DNA from: Bacteroidales bacterium
Lineage (GTDB): Bacteria > Bacteroidota > Bacteroidia > Bacteroidales > UBA932
Direction: 5' to 3'
DNA: 52,114 bases
Assembly: GCA_017471025.1 (NCBI GenBank)
Contig: JAFUWX010000102.1
Location: forward strand, 1 to 52,114
Below the pieces are notes generated by a model, which saw nothing but the letters and a program-made list of their open reading frames with translations, was not told the origin of the DNA and made no database searches. Below, one piece after another: positions 8,356 to 17,500 of this stretch (positions are counted from its first letter, which is position 1; each line of letters starts with the position of its first letter). The position numbers and the translations under genes are program-made.

Positions 8356-11212
8356 GCAGAATAGACTCTATCAAGGGTTCACTCGCCTGCTCGACCGCCC
8401 GCAGCGCCCGGAACGTCACCACGGAATCCCGCCAGACGATATGGGCCGAATCCGGGCCATAATCCTGCACCGGCAGGTTGCGCAGGGAATCCAGGGGCAT
8501 CGGAGTCGGCGGCAGCACGGACCCGTCGAAGGGATAGGCCCCCTTGACATAGGTCATCGGCGGGATATACGGATAGACGGCCGCCGGCACCACCGGCTCG
8601 GTCAGGGGCGGCACCTGGCTGCGCACCGCGACATATTCACCGCTCCCGCCCAGCGCCAGCAGGGATAGGATCGGATTGACGGTCCCCGCCCCCACGGAAG
8701 CGATCCGGGCGGCATAATCCGTCACCAGGTCCTTGCCGTAGGAATAGCGCAGCACCAGCATCCGCATGATCGACTGCGGGTCCGCCGACCAGGAAGCGTA
8801 ATAATTGGAAACCACGGACTTACCCACCTTGAGCTCCTCCTCGGAAATGCCCAGGGCGCCGGTCCGGTCGATGGCCTGCCGCACCCGCTCCAGGATAACG
8901 TCGGTGGAATCTTCGCGCACCATCGATGCCGGCAGCCCGCCGATATCCGCCCGCCGCAGACGCAGCGTCAGGTCCAGGCTCTCATCCGGGAACATCCGGA
9001 CCGTCCAGTCGGCGTCGGTACACCAACCGGCAGGGGCGGCAGCGGCCGCCACATGGTCACGCATCGTTACCGCCGCGATATGGGCCGCCATGAAATTCTC
9101 CGCGGTATAATTGATGGGCGCAGAAAGGGATACGGCCAGCTCCGGCTCGGCCGCCCGCGTACGGAAACGGTTGCGTCCTTCCCGCAGGCCGTGCCGCACC
9201 CGGGAACGGATGGAGGACGCCTTCTCGGTCCGGAACCCGCCCAGATACAGCGACAGCGTCTTCTGGACCCGGGCTTTGTCCATGCCGCCGACCAGGATCA
9301 GTACGCCGTCGTTCATCTTGGCGAAGGCGCTTCCATAAAAACGGTCGGCCCGCTTGAGGAAATCGTCCCGAAGGGAAATCGGCCGTTTATACGGGGTGTA
9401 GGTCATGCTCTGGTGCATCAGGCTGTCCAGAACGGCATCCACGCTGCGGTTTTGCGTACGCAGGGCCTCGCAGCGGCGGTAATAGGCATAGGCCTCGGCA
9501 TCCGGCTCGCGGCTCGTCGTCAGGGCCAGCAGCGACTTCAGCAACAGGGGCAGCTTCCCGTCCGGGGCTACCCCGGAAAGCGTTGTCTCCGAGAAGGTTA
9601 CGTCGGTATCCAAGGTAATGCCGTTGGCCGCCAGCATGGCATAGAAACGGTCCGCGGACAAGCCGGCGACCTTTTCCTGCCGCAGCATATCAGCCAGGAA
9701 AGCCCCCTCGCCGTCGGAAATGCCCGGCAGGGAGGCGTAGCCGCCCTTCAGCACCCAGTTCCAGCGGAAATAACCCTTCTGCGGGACTTGTTTATAGATG
9801 ACTTTGATGCCGTTGGCGAAAGTCCATACTTCGCCGCCGAACAGGGTTTCGGGCAGGGTGGCCTTGAGCTTGGTCTTGGCATATTCCCGGATCAGGGTCA
9901 GGGTATCGCCCCGGGAAATCGGGACAGGCTCGTTAAAGGGCGTCCAGGCCTCCTGGAACAGCTTCCGGACGGATTCTTCGGTCTGGTCCTGCCCCGGAGA
10001 CTGCCAGGAGAGGGTCAGGTTGCGCGAGCGGTCCAGCAGCGCGGCGATATAATTGTTGAACAGGCGCACGGAGGCCTCGTCCTCCAGACGGCGGCCCATG
10101 AAAAAGGCCAGGCTGGTCTGGTCCGAGGCCAGGGAAGCCCCGTACAGGAAGGCGGCCACGCAGCGGTCCATATAGCGCCGGTTTTCGGTGAAGGGACTGC
10201 CGAAACGGGTATAGATCCGGGAGGTCAGCGCACCGGACACGTCCCGGTATTCTTCCGCCGACACCCCGTTCATATCCAGGCTGCACAGCGTATGGGCGAG
10301 CACCTGCAGGGCGCGGACCTGGCTGGCAGCATCGACTTCCAAGGTCAGGGTAAATGTCTCATCTCCAGGTTGTTCCGCACTGCCGGAATAACGGCAATCG
10401 AGACGCGCCAGCGGAATCCGTTCCGCCCGAAGGGCCCGGGTCAGGCGCCCTTCCAGCACCCGTTTCAGTTCCTCGGCATAGCGCGCGCTCACCAGCGGGA
10501 CCGCGGTATTCATGCGGTCCTGGCGGGTCCGCGGGAAGCGGTATTGCACCGTGATGCAGGGCCGGCCCTGCGACACGCTCAGGGTCGGAGTCATCAGGTC
10601 GTGCCATTCGTAAGGCAGGGTGCGCCCGCCGCTGGTCCGGCTGGAGACGAAGAGCGACAGCATGTTCATCTTGCCCAGCACGGCGGAGGCGTCGATGTCT
10701 CCGGACACGATAATCGCCTGATTATCGGTAGAATAAGTCTTCTCCATGCGGCCGTAATCCCGGTCAATGATATCGAAGACCATCAGCAGGGTGGAATCGA
10801 TGACGGCCCCCTTGCGGGAGGTCACGAGGTTGTCGAAGCGATATACGGTGGTATGGTCCGAGACGCGGGCATAACCCTCCGGGCCGGGCCACAGGCTCTT
10901 GCCCGCCATATACTGGAACGGTGTCACCGTCGAAAAATGGCCCAGTTCCGTCAGGGCCGCCCGTGATCGGACGACGGCGCTGCCTTTGTCCTCATAGGGT
11001 TCATCCAGCGTTCCGGCTTTCTGGACCAAGGCGATATCGGCCATGCCCCGATACGACGGATTCGTGACCAGATAGTAGTGTATGCCGTTTCCGAGCTGGC
11101 CTGCCGTGATTTCCGAAGCCTGCGGCAAAGGGCCGAGGCCCTGCGCTGGCACAATTATTGGAAATAACAGACCGAGCACGAGCAACGTGTATATGGGGAG
11201 GATGTTTTTCAT
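8345..11212 (-). CDS. M16 (insulinase/pitrilysin-like) family protein, zinc motif missing
   Basis: A 955-residue exported protein with a signal peptide ending near VPAQG. Both halves have the M16 fold: an N-terminal unit with GNGIHYYLVTNPS and a second with FANGIKVIYKQV and LKGGYASLPG. Active M16 proteases carry HxxEH shortly after the first beta hairpin; the matching segment here is ALTELGHFSTVTPFQYM, with no HxxEH. The protein is therefore probably a non-catalytic partner or binding subunit, like the inactive half of known M16 heterodimers. It is transcribed divergently from the TPR gene and overlaps DUF3109. Confidence 0.85.
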   Translation of the reverse strand: MKNILPIYTLLVLGLLFPIIVPAQGLGPLPQASEITAGQLGNGIHYYLVTNPSYRGMADIALVQKAGTLDEPYEDKGSAVVRSRAALTELGHFSTVTPFQYMAGKSLWPGPEGYARVSDHTTVYRFDNLVTSRKGAVIDSTLLMVFDIIDRDYGRMEKTYSTDNQAIIVSGDIDASAVLGKMNMLSLFVSSRTSGGRTLPYEWHDLMTPTLSVSQGRPCITVQYRFPRTRQDRMNTAVPLVSARYAEELKRVLEGRLTRALRAERIPLARLDCRYSGSAEQPGDETFTLTLEVDAASQVRALQVLAHTLCSLDMNGVSAEEYRDVSGALTSRIYTRFGSPFTENRRYMDRCVAAFLYGASLASDQTSLAFFMGRRLEDEASVRLFNNYIAALLDRSRNLTLSWQSPGQDQTEESVRKLFQEAWTPFNEPVPISRGDTLTLIREYAKTKLKATLPETLFGGEVWTFANGIKVIYKQVPQKGYFRWNWVLKGGYASLPGISDGEGAFLADMLRQEKVAGLSADRFYAMLAANGITLDTDVTFSETTLSGVAPDGKLPLLLKSLLALTTSREPDAEAYAYYRRCEALRTQNRSVDAVLDSLMHQSMTYTPYKRPISLRDDFLKRADRFYGSAFAKMNDGVLILVGGMDKARVQKTLSLYLGGFRTEKASSIRSRVRHGLREGRNRFRTRAAEPELAVSLSAPINYTAENFMAAHIAAVTMRDHVAAAAAPAGWCTDADWTVRMFPDESLDLTLRLRRADIGGLPASMVREDSTDVILERVRQAIDRTGALGISEEELKVGKSVVSNYYASWSADPQSIMRMLVLRYSYGKDLVTDYAARIASVGAGTVNPILSLLALGGSGEYVAVRSQVPPLTEPVVPAAVYPYIPPMTYVKGAYPFDGSVLPPTPMPLDSLRNLPVQDYGPDSAHIVWRDSVVTFRALRAVEQASEPLIESILHGK

Positions 11213-11230
11213 CTTTTCTCAATAACAAGA

Positions 11231-11258
11231 CAAAATTACGATTTTTTTAGTAATTTTG
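11231..11258. promoter_or_regulatory. Symmetric divergent promoters
   Basis: A 9-bp perfect inverted repeat (CAAAATTAC at 11231-11239, GTAATTTTG at 11250-11258) contains an outward -7 box on each strand: TAATTTTG (minus) for the M16-like gene and TAATTTTG (plus) for the TPR gene. Confidence 0.65.
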
Positions 11259-11340
11259 CGACTTGCGTGCCGGTTTGAGGCCTTTTTGCTTCAAATTGAG
11301 TACCAAAGGACAAGACAAATAACATTAAACAGTTGAAGAT

Positions 11341-12279
11341 ATGAAAAAATTGTTTATCGCTGTTGCCGCTCTCTTCGTGAGCGCTGCAATGATGTCCGCA
11401 CAGGACTTGGCTACCGCAACCGAAACCTACAACGCCGGCGCAGAGGCGCTGGGGATCAACGACAAAGCCGGCGCGCTGACCCATTTCCGCAGTGCGCTCG
11501 AAATGGCTGAGCAGTGTGGGGAAGAAGGCGCGGAAATCGTCGCGAATTGCAAGAATGTCATCCCCGGCATCCTCCTGTCCATCGGTAAGGAGTATTACAA
11601 TGCCAAGGAATTCGATACCGCCCTGGAGAAAATGAACGAAGCCCTCGCCGTCGCCAAGGAATATGGCAATGACGAAGTCATCGTGGAGACCGAAGGACTC
11701 CTCGGCCAGGTGGCCCTGCAGAAGGACCTCGCCGCCGCCAATGACGCTTTCAAGGCCAAGGATTTCGCCACGGCCGCTGCCGGATACAAGGCTGTGCTGG
11801 CCGCCGATCCCGAGAACAAGGCCGCTTCCATCCGCCTGGTCCAGGCCCTCGCCAATGCCGGCGACCTGGAGGCTGCCAAGGAAGCCTTCGAACTGGCTGC
11901 CGCCAACGGCAAAGAGGCTGACGCCCGCAAGGTGTTGGGTGGTTCCTATCTGAAGAAAGCCGCCGCTGCCCTGAAGGCCAACAAGAGCGCCGACGCCATC
12001 GCCGCCGCCGAAGAGTCCCTCAAATTCGAGGAGGACGCCAAGGCTTATCTGATTGCCGGTCAGGCAAATACCAAGATCAAGAAGAACGCCGAGGCCATCA
12101 CCTGCTTCGAGAAATATCTCGAACTCGAGCCCCAGGCCAAGAACGCCGGCCAGATCGCGCTGACCATCGGTGCCCTCTACCAGGGTCAGAACAACAAGGC
12201 CAAGGCCCTCGAGTTCTACAAGAAGGCCCAGGCCCTCGGAACCGACGCCAAGACCTACATCGACGCGCTTTCTAAGTAA
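11341..12279 (+). CDS. Secreted TPR-repeat protein
   Basis: A 312-residue protein with a clear signal peptide (MKKLFIAVAALFVSAAMMSA) and several tetratricopeptide-like helical repeats, for example AGALTHFRSALEMAEQ, AAAGYKAVLAADPENKAA, ITCFEKYLELEPQAK and ALEFYKKAQALG. It is very rich in Ala and Lys and is probably a periplasmic scaffold. The 5' leader is about 75 bases. The U32 gene follows after one base. Confidence 0.88.
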   Translation: MKKLFIAVAALFVSAAMMSAQDLATATETYNAGAEALGINDKAGALTHFRSALEMAEQCGEEGAEIVANCKNVIPGILLSIGKEYYNAKEFDTALEKMNEALAVAKEYGNDEVIVETEGLLGQVALQKDLAAANDAFKAKDFATAAAGYKAVLAADPENKAASIRLVQALANAGDLEAAKEAFELAAANGKEADARKVLGGSYLKKAAAALKANKSADAIAAAEESLKFEEDAKAYLIAGQANTKIKKNAEAITCFEKYLELEPQAKNAGQIALTIGALYQGQNNKAKALEFYKKAQALGTDAKTYIDALSK

Positions 12280-12280
12280 A

Positions 12281-14074
12281 ATGATACGGGAGCTCCTAGC
12301 CCCTGCAAGAACGGCAGAAATCGGCATCGCAGCCATCGGGTGCGGTGCCGATGCCGTGTATATCGCAGGCCCCGGATTCGGGGCCCGGCAGGCGGCCGGC
12401 AACAGCGTCGAGGACATCGCCGAACTGTGCCGTTACGCCCACCGTTTCGGGGCCAGGATCTTCATCACCTTCAACACCATCCTCTTCGACGACGAGCTGG
12501 ACGAGGCCCGCACGCTGCTGCGCCGGCTCCAGGACGCCGGGGCGGATGCTTTTATCGTCCAGGACCTGGCCGTGCTGCAACTGAGCCGGGAGGCCGGCGT
12601 CACGGTACCGCTGCACGCATCGACCCAATGCGCCATCCGCACGCCCGAGGAGGCCCGCTTTTACGAAAGCCTCGGCTTCTCGCGCCTGGTTCTGGAGCGG
12701 GAGCTTTCCCTGGACCAGATCCGGGCAATCCGCGCCGCCGTGTCCTGCGAGCTGGAAGCCTTCGTCCACGGGGCGCTCTGCGTCTGCTACAGCGGCAACT
12801 GCTACCTGTCCCAGGCCCTGGCCGGCCGAAGCGCCAACCGGGGTGCCTGCGTGCAGGCCTGCCGCTCGCGCTATGACCTCCTGGACGGGGACGGCCGCGT
12901 GCTGGTGCGGGACAAAGCCCTGCTATCGCTCAAGGACCTCAACCTGGAGGACAGGCTGCCCGACTTGCTGGACGCCGGCATCTGTTCCTTCAAGATCGAA
13001 GGCCGCCTGAAAAACATCTCCTACGTCCGGAACGTGGTCCGCACCTATGACCTCGCCCTGCAGCGCCTGGGCTGCGAAAGGGCCTCCTGGGGCCGCACGG
13101 AAGGAGGCTTCACCCCGGACAGCGCCAAGACCTTCAACCGGGGCTATACGGCCCTGTACCTGGACGGCAAACGGGGTCCCTGGGCCGCCATGGACATGCC
13201 CAAGAGCATGGGTGAACCGGTCGGGCAGGTGACCGGGCTGCTGCCGGACGGATTCCGCCTGGCCCTGCGCCCGGGCGTCGAACTGGCCAACGGCGACGGC
13301 TTCGCCTTCGATGCCGGCGACGAGATTATCGGCCTGCGGGGCGATGTCTGCCACGGCGATACGGTCCATTGCAAAACGGTCCGCGGCCTGCGCAAAGGCA
13401 TGCAGGTCTATCGGAATATCAGTGTAGCCTTCGAAAAGAAACTCGCCCGCGACCTACCCCGGCGCAGCCTGTCGGTGCGCGTCGCCCTGTCCGTCGCCCC
13501 GGAGCCGGACGCCCGGGGATGGCGGCTGCGGGCGGACGCCGTCTGCGAAGACGGGCGGGAAGTCAGCTGCCTGGGCGAGGCCTGCGGGCAGCTCGCGCAG
13601 GATACGGCCCGCATGCGGGATATGCTGGAGCAAGGCATAGCCAAGACCGCCGGAGACTACCGTTTCCAGGTGGAATCGCTCAGCGGGGAAACGCTGCCGC
13701 TGATGCGCGCCGCCGACATCAATGCCCTGCGCAGGGCCCTGGCAGAGGCCCTGGACGGCCAGCCTTGCCGGATGAAACCCCTGCTGAATCTCCCCCGCCC
13801 CGGGGTCAGCGGTCCGCTGCGCGGCGCCTCGTACAAGCAGAATCTGTCGAACCGCCTCTCGAAAGCCCTGTTCTCTCCGGCGGAAGAGGCCTGGGAATGC
13901 ACGCCGAAGGAAGGCGCCGAACTGATGCGCACCCGCTACTGCGTGCGCTATGAACTCGGCCTGTGCCCGCGCCACCACGGCAGCGGCTCGAACGCGCCCC
14001 TGTACCTGCGCAACAACGGCCGCCGCCTGACGCTCCGCTTCGACTGCCGCGCCTGCGAAATGACCGTAGAATAA
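12281..14074 (+). CDS. Peptidase U32 family protein (RlhA/TrhP-like)
   Basis: A 597-residue protein from the ATG at 12281, one base after the TPR stop; a longer frame runs back through the TPR gene and is rejected. It has the U32 TIM-barrel with GADAVYIAGPGFGARQ and the conserved cysteine cluster CYSGNCYLSQ, GACVQACRSRY (about residues 165-197). U32 proteins such as RlhA and TrhP hydroxylate bases in 23S rRNA or tRNA and bind an Fe-S cluster. The ISYVRNVVR segment fits this group. A C-terminal domain ends with a cysteine-containing LRFDCRACEM. The exact RNA target cannot be called. Confidence 0.87.
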   Translation: MIRELLAPARTAEIGIAAIGCGADAVYIAGPGFGARQAAGNSVEDIAELCRYAHRFGARIFITFNTILFDDELDEARTLLRRLQDAGADAFIVQDLAVLQLSREAGVTVPLHASTQCAIRTPEEARFYESLGFSRLVLERELSLDQIRAIRAAVSCELEAFVHGALCVCYSGNCYLSQALAGRSANRGACVQACRSRYDLLDGDGRVLVRDKALLSLKDLNLEDRLPDLLDAGICSFKIEGRLKNISYVRNVVRTYDLALQRLGCERASWGRTEGGFTPDSAKTFNRGYTALYLDGKRGPWAAMDMPKSMGEPVGQVTGLLPDGFRLALRPGVELANGDGFAFDAGDEIIGLRGDVCHGDTVHCKTVRGLRKGMQVYRNISVAFEKKLARDLPRRSLSVRVALSVAPEPDARGWRLRADAVCEDGREVSCLGEACGQLAQDTARMRDMLEQGIAKTAGDYRFQVESLSGETLPLMRAADINALRRALAEALDGQPCRMKPLLNLPRPGVSGPLRGASYKQNLSNRLSKALFSPAEEAWECTPKEGAELMRTRYCVRYELGLCPRHHGSGSNAPLYLRNNGRRLTLRFDCRACEMTVE

Positions 14075-14214
14075 CAGAAATGTTAGTCCTTCGCCCGTGA
14101 AAGACTCCGGATAAGGCTTACTAAGCTTTTGATTCTCAAAAATTTACCTTTCTGTTTATAGCCCTGTTGATAACTTTTTTCGGGAAAATCCTATGAAAGG
14201 GCCCGGGAAAGTCC

Positions 14215-14274
14215 TACCTTTGTTATCGGCGGGTCTGCCCACCAGACCCCGGATGCTACAACAAAACCGATAAC
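14215..14274 (+). promoter_or_regulatory. nrdD promoter -7 box with nested inverted repeats
   Basis: TACCTTTG (14215-14222) matches the -7 consensus; no good -33 box is seen. Two nested repeats follow: GTTATCGG (14222-14229) with CCGATAAC (14267-14274), and inside them GGGTCT (14231-14236) with AGACCC (14244-14249). They may form an operator or a structured leader. The nrdD ATG is 16 bases after the last arm. Confidence 0.6.
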
Positions 14275-14290
14275 CCCAGTTAGGACAACC

Positions 14291-16501
14291 ATGGTCAAAC
14301 ACGTGATTAAGCGGGACGGGCGTCTCGTCGATTTCAACAACCAAAAAATAGTCGCGGCCATTCTCAAGGCGATGCATGTCACAGAGTCCGGTGAGGACAT
14401 CGTGCTGGCCGCCCAGATTGCCGATACGATTTCCAAACTCGACAAGGAGCAGATGAGCGTCGAGGACATCCAGGACTGCGTCGAGCTCGAACTGATGAAG
14501 AGCCCGCGCAAGGAGGTCGCCAAGAAATATATCGCCTACCGCAACAAGCGCAATCTCGCCCGCAAAGCCAAGACCACGGAAATTTTCGAGGACATCATCA
14601 ACGCGCAGGCGAACGACATCACCCGCGAGAATGCCAACATGAACGCCGACACCCCGGCGGGCATGATGATGAAATTCGCCTCCGAGGCCACGAAGGCCTA
14701 TGTGGACGAATGCCTTCTGTCCGACGACGTGCGCGAAGCCGTCGCGAACAACTATATCCATATCCATGACAAGGATTATTATCCGACGAAGTCCCTGACC
14801 TGCATCCAGCATCCGCTGGACCTGATCCTGGAGCATGGCCTGAAAGCCGGCCACGGGGAATCCCGTCCGGCCAAGCGGATCGAGACCGCCAGCGTCCTGG
14901 CCTGTATCTCGATGGAGACCGTACAGAATGAAATGCATGGCGGTCAGGCGATTCCGGCCTTCGATTTCTACCTGGCCCCCTTCGTGCGCAAGACCTTCGA
15001 GGAGGAAATCGACAATGTCTCCGCCCTGGAGAACAAGGATTTCAGCGCCCTGAAGACCCGTCAGTTCGACGACTTCCTCAAGCGTGACCTCATCGGCCTG
15101 CAGGGCGAAGAGCGCGCCTGCCAGCATGCGATGAACCGCACCGTCAGCCGGGTCCACCAGGCGATGGAGGCCTTCGTCCACAACATGAACACGATCCATT
15201 CGCGCGGCGGCAACCAGGTGGTGTTCTCGTCCATCAACTACGGTACGGACACCTCCGCGGAAGGACGCTGCATCATCCGCGAGATCCTCAATACGACCTA
15301 CGAAGGCGTCGGCAACGGCTCCACGGCCATTTTCCCGATCCAGATCTGGAAAAAGAAACGCGGCGTCAGCTACCTGCCCGGCGACCCGAACTACGACCTG
15401 TATAAATTCGCCTGCCGCGTGACCGCGCGCCGTTTCTTCCCGAATTTCCTCAACCTGGACGCCTCCTTCAACCAGGATTCCGCCTGGCAGGCCGACGACC
15501 CGAAGCGCTATATCCACGAGGTGGCCACGATGGGCTGCCGGACCCGTGTCTATGGCAACAAGTTCGGTCCGAAGACGTCCATCGGACGCGGCAACCTCAG
15601 CTTTACGACCATCAACATCGTGAAGCTCGCCATCGAGGCTATGCAGGAGCAGAGCGACCAGACCGAGCGCATCAAAGCCTTCTTCCAGAAGCTGGACTGG
15701 GCGCTGGACATCGCCGCCCGCCAGCTCAACGAGCGTTTCGACTTCCAGAAGACCGCCCTCAAGAAGCAGTTCCCGCTCCTGATGAGCGGCCTGTGGCTGG
15801 GCAGCGGGAAGCTCGACGAGAACGATTCCATCGAGAGCGTCCTCAACCAGGGCACCCTGTCTATCGGATTCATCGGCCTGGCCGAGTGTCTGATCGCCCT
15901 GATCGGCAAGCACCACGGCGAGAGCGAGGAAGCCCAGGAGCTGGGTCTGCGCATCATTTCGCACATGGCCGAGAAGATCAACGGCTTCGCCGAGACCTAC
16001 CAGCATAACTTCACCTTCCTGGCCACCCCGGCGGAGGGCCTTTCCGGCAAGTTCACCAAGCGGGACCGCAAGACCTTCGGCGTGCTGCCGGGCATCACCG
16101 ACAAGGATTATTATACGAATTCCAGCCATATCCCCGTCTATTACCATTGTACGCCGGAGCACAAGGCGCGCATCGAGGGGCCGTACCACAAGTACGAGAA
16201 CGCCGGCCATATCTTCTATGTGGAAATCGACGGCGACGCGACCCACAACCCGGAGGCCATCATGCGGATTGTCGATCTGATGGACAAATACGACATCGGA
16301 TACGGTTCCGTCAACCACAACCGCAACCTGTGCCTGGACTGCGGCTATGAGGATGCCACGGAGGGCCTGACCGAGTGCCCGCACTGCCATGGGCACCACA
16401 TTGACACCCTGCAGCGCATCACCGGTTACCTGGTGGGTACGACCAACCGCTGGAATTCCGGTAAACTGGCAGAGTTGAAAGACCGCGTTATCCATAAATA
16501 G
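14291..16501 (+). CDS. nrdD: Anaerobic ribonucleoside-triphosphate reductase, class III
   Basis: A 736-residue class III reductase that makes dNTPs without oxygen. The N-terminal ATP-cone (VKHVIKRDGRLVDFNNQKI, about 1-90) provides allosteric control. The barrel follows. The C-terminal zinc site has CLDCGYE and CPHCHGHH, and the glycyl-radical loop is RITGYL (candidate Gly712) followed by GTTNRWNSGK. nrdG lies 11 bases downstream. It implies anaerobic growth. The promoter region upstream has two nested inverted repeats that may be regulatory. Confidence 0.97.
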   Translation: MVKHVIKRDGRLVDFNNQKIVAAILKAMHVTESGEDIVLAAQIADTISKLDKEQMSVEDIQDCVELELMKSPRKEVAKKYIAYRNKRNLARKAKTTEIFEDIINAQANDITRENANMNADTPAGMMMKFASEATKAYVDECLLSDDVREAVANNYIHIHDKDYYPTKSLTCIQHPLDLILEHGLKAGHGESRPAKRIETASVLACISMETVQNEMHGGQAIPAFDFYLAPFVRKTFEEEIDNVSALENKDFSALKTRQFDDFLKRDLIGLQGEERACQHAMNRTVSRVHQAMEAFVHNMNTIHSRGGNQVVFSSINYGTDTSAEGRCIIREILNTTYEGVGNGSTAIFPIQIWKKKRGVSYLPGDPNYDLYKFACRVTARRFFPNFLNLDASFNQDSAWQADDPKRYIHEVATMGCRTRVYGNKFGPKTSIGRGNLSFTTINIVKLAIEAMQEQSDQTERIKAFFQKLDWALDIAARQLNERFDFQKTALKKQFPLLMSGLWLGSGKLDENDSIESVLNQGTLSIGFIGLAECLIALIGKHHGESEEAQELGLRIISHMAEKINGFAETYQHNFTFLATPAEGLSGKFTKRDRKTFGVLPGITDKDYYTNSSHIPVYYHCTPEHKARIEGPYHKYENAGHIFYVEIDGDATHNPEAIMRIVDLMDKYDIGYGSVNHNRNLCLDCGYEDATEGLTECPHCHGHHIDTLQRITGYLVGTTNRWNSGKLAELKDRVIHK

Positions 16502-16512
16502 GTCATTCCTGA

Positions 16513-17019
16513 ATGACTATCAGAGTATTGGATATTATTCACCAGACGATGGCCGACGGACCCGGATTCCGTACGGCCATCTATTGTGCCGGGTGCGCCC
16601 ATGCCTGCCCGGGCTGCCATAATCCGCAGTCCTGGGATTTCAAGGGCGGCCAGGCCGTCAGCGTGGAGGAACTGCTGGAGACGGTGAAGGCGGACAGCCT
16701 GAGCGATGTCACCTTTACCGGCGGGGACCCTTTCTACCAGGTGGAGGCTTTCACCGAGCTGGCCCGCCGCATCAAGCAGGAGACGGACAAGACCATCTGG
16801 TGCTGGACGGGGTTCACGCTGGAGGAGATCCAGGCCGACCCGCACCTGGCCCAGCTGCTGCCCTGGCTGGATGTGCTGGTGGACGGGCCCTTTATCCTGG
16901 AGCAGCGGGATACGACCCTGCTTTTCCGCGGCAGCCCCAACCAGCGGATCATCTACCTCAAGGGCGCCCCGCCGGAAGACGCCATCCCCGGCACCGTACC
17001 CCTCGTCCCCCTGCGGTAA
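16513..17019 (+). CDS. nrdG: Anaerobic ribonucleotide reductase activating protein
   Basis: A 168-residue radical SAM activase that installs the glycyl radical on NrdD. The CxxxCxxC cluster site is in CAHACPGCHNPQSWDF, the usual NrdG position, and the SAM-binding FTGGDPF motif follows. Length matches the family. It is co-transcribed with nrdD and followed by a terminator hairpin. Confidence 0.96.
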   Translation: MTIRVLDIIHQTMADGPGFRTAIYCAGCAHACPGCHNPQSWDFKGGQAVSVEELLETVKADSLSDVTFTGGDPFYQVEAFTELARRIKQETDKTIWCWTGFTLEEIQADPHLAQLLPWLDVLVDGPFILEQRDTTLLFRGSPNQRIIYLKGAPPEDAIPGTVPLVPLR

Positions 17020-17027
17020 TGGCTAGC

Positions 17028-17071
17028 GGCCTTCCCCTCCGGGCGACCGGGGCGAAGGCCTGTATTTTTAT
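17028..17071 (+). terminator. Terminator of the nrdD-nrdG operon
   Basis: Stem GGCCTTC (17028-17034) with GAAGGCC (17054-17060), GC-rich interior, followed by TGTATTTTTATT. Its 3' half is part of the duplicated segment described nearby. Confidence 0.7.
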
Positions 17072-17254
17072 TCCCGAAATCCGATTGGAATTCCAAAGAT
17101 ATTGATTCCGGAGCCGTAGGCGACAGAAGGGGGTCTGGGGGAATACTTTCCACCAGAGATGCTTCTGCAAAGATAATCCGGCAGTCCGGCGGGCCAGGGG
17201 GAAAGCCTGCATTTTTATTCCCGAAATCCGATTGGAATTCCAAAGATATTGATT
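17058..17254. repeat. Direct repeat of 50 bases, 147 bases apart
   Basis: The segment at 17058-17107 recurs at 17205-17254 with one difference (T or C at the sixth base). Similarity continues with mismatches about 20 bases further upstream. Each copy contains the 12-bp palindrome TTGGAATTCCAA (17085-17096; 17232-17243). Between the copies lies TTCTGCAAAGATAATC (17163-17178), an exact inverted copy of 17251-17266. Confidence 0.9.
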
Positions 17255-17261
17255 ATCTTTG
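17232..17261 (+). promoter_or_regulatory. Promoter ahead of the small ORF and phosphopantetheinyl transferase
   Basis: TTG (17232-17234), 19 bases, TATCTTTG (17254-17261). The -7 box is also the right arm of an inverted repeat, CAAAGATA-TTGAT-TATCTTTG (17241-17261). Only the second repeat copy carries the complete promoter. Confidence 0.75.
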
Positions 17262-17284
17262 CAGAAATTTGTTTTGCATTATAT

Positions 17285-17497
17285 ATGGAGCCTCCCAGTT
17301 CTATAAACGCGGACCAAGGAAACTTGACGGGCCAGATTTCGGACGACCCGTTATCGTACACATTCCAACCCGACACATGCCTGATTGTGACCCGCCCTGT
17401 CGATGAAGACGGATGCGGGGAAGTCTATGCTGTCTGTGCCTACTCGGCACAGGCCGGCTTGATGTATATCGGACAGGGCAGTTCCATTTTATCATAA
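17285..17497 (+). CDS. Small uncharacterised ORF
   Basis: A 70-codon frame from an ATG 24 bases after the -7 box to a stop 3 bases before the next gene. The protein is acidic with four cysteines, and I recognise no family. Its position directly behind a consensus promoter and its tight spacing to the next gene support translation. Low sequence complexity gives no further help. It may instead be an untranslated leader. If it is not a gene, 17020-17500 holds only a terminator, the 50-base repeats and the promoter. Confidence 0.35.
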   Translation: MEPPSSINADQGNLTGQISDDPLSYTFQPDTCLIVTRPVDEDGCGEVYAVCAYSAQAGLMYIGQGSSILS

Positions 17498-17500
17498 GTT

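Noticed and set aside
11236..12417. Minus-strand ORF of 393 codons opposite the TPR gene
   Set aside because: Low-complexity shadow of the Ala-rich TPR repeats; the plus strand has a signal peptide and TPR pattern.
14222..14274. Cobalamin or NrdR regulatory site upstream of nrdD
   Set aside because: No cobalamin riboswitch box and no NrdR consensus were seen; only an unassigned dyad remains.
16953..17243. Minus-strand ORF of 96 codons with a repeated peptide EFQSDFGNKN
   Set aside because: It is explained by translation of the 50-base DNA repeat and terminator; no family match and no start signal.
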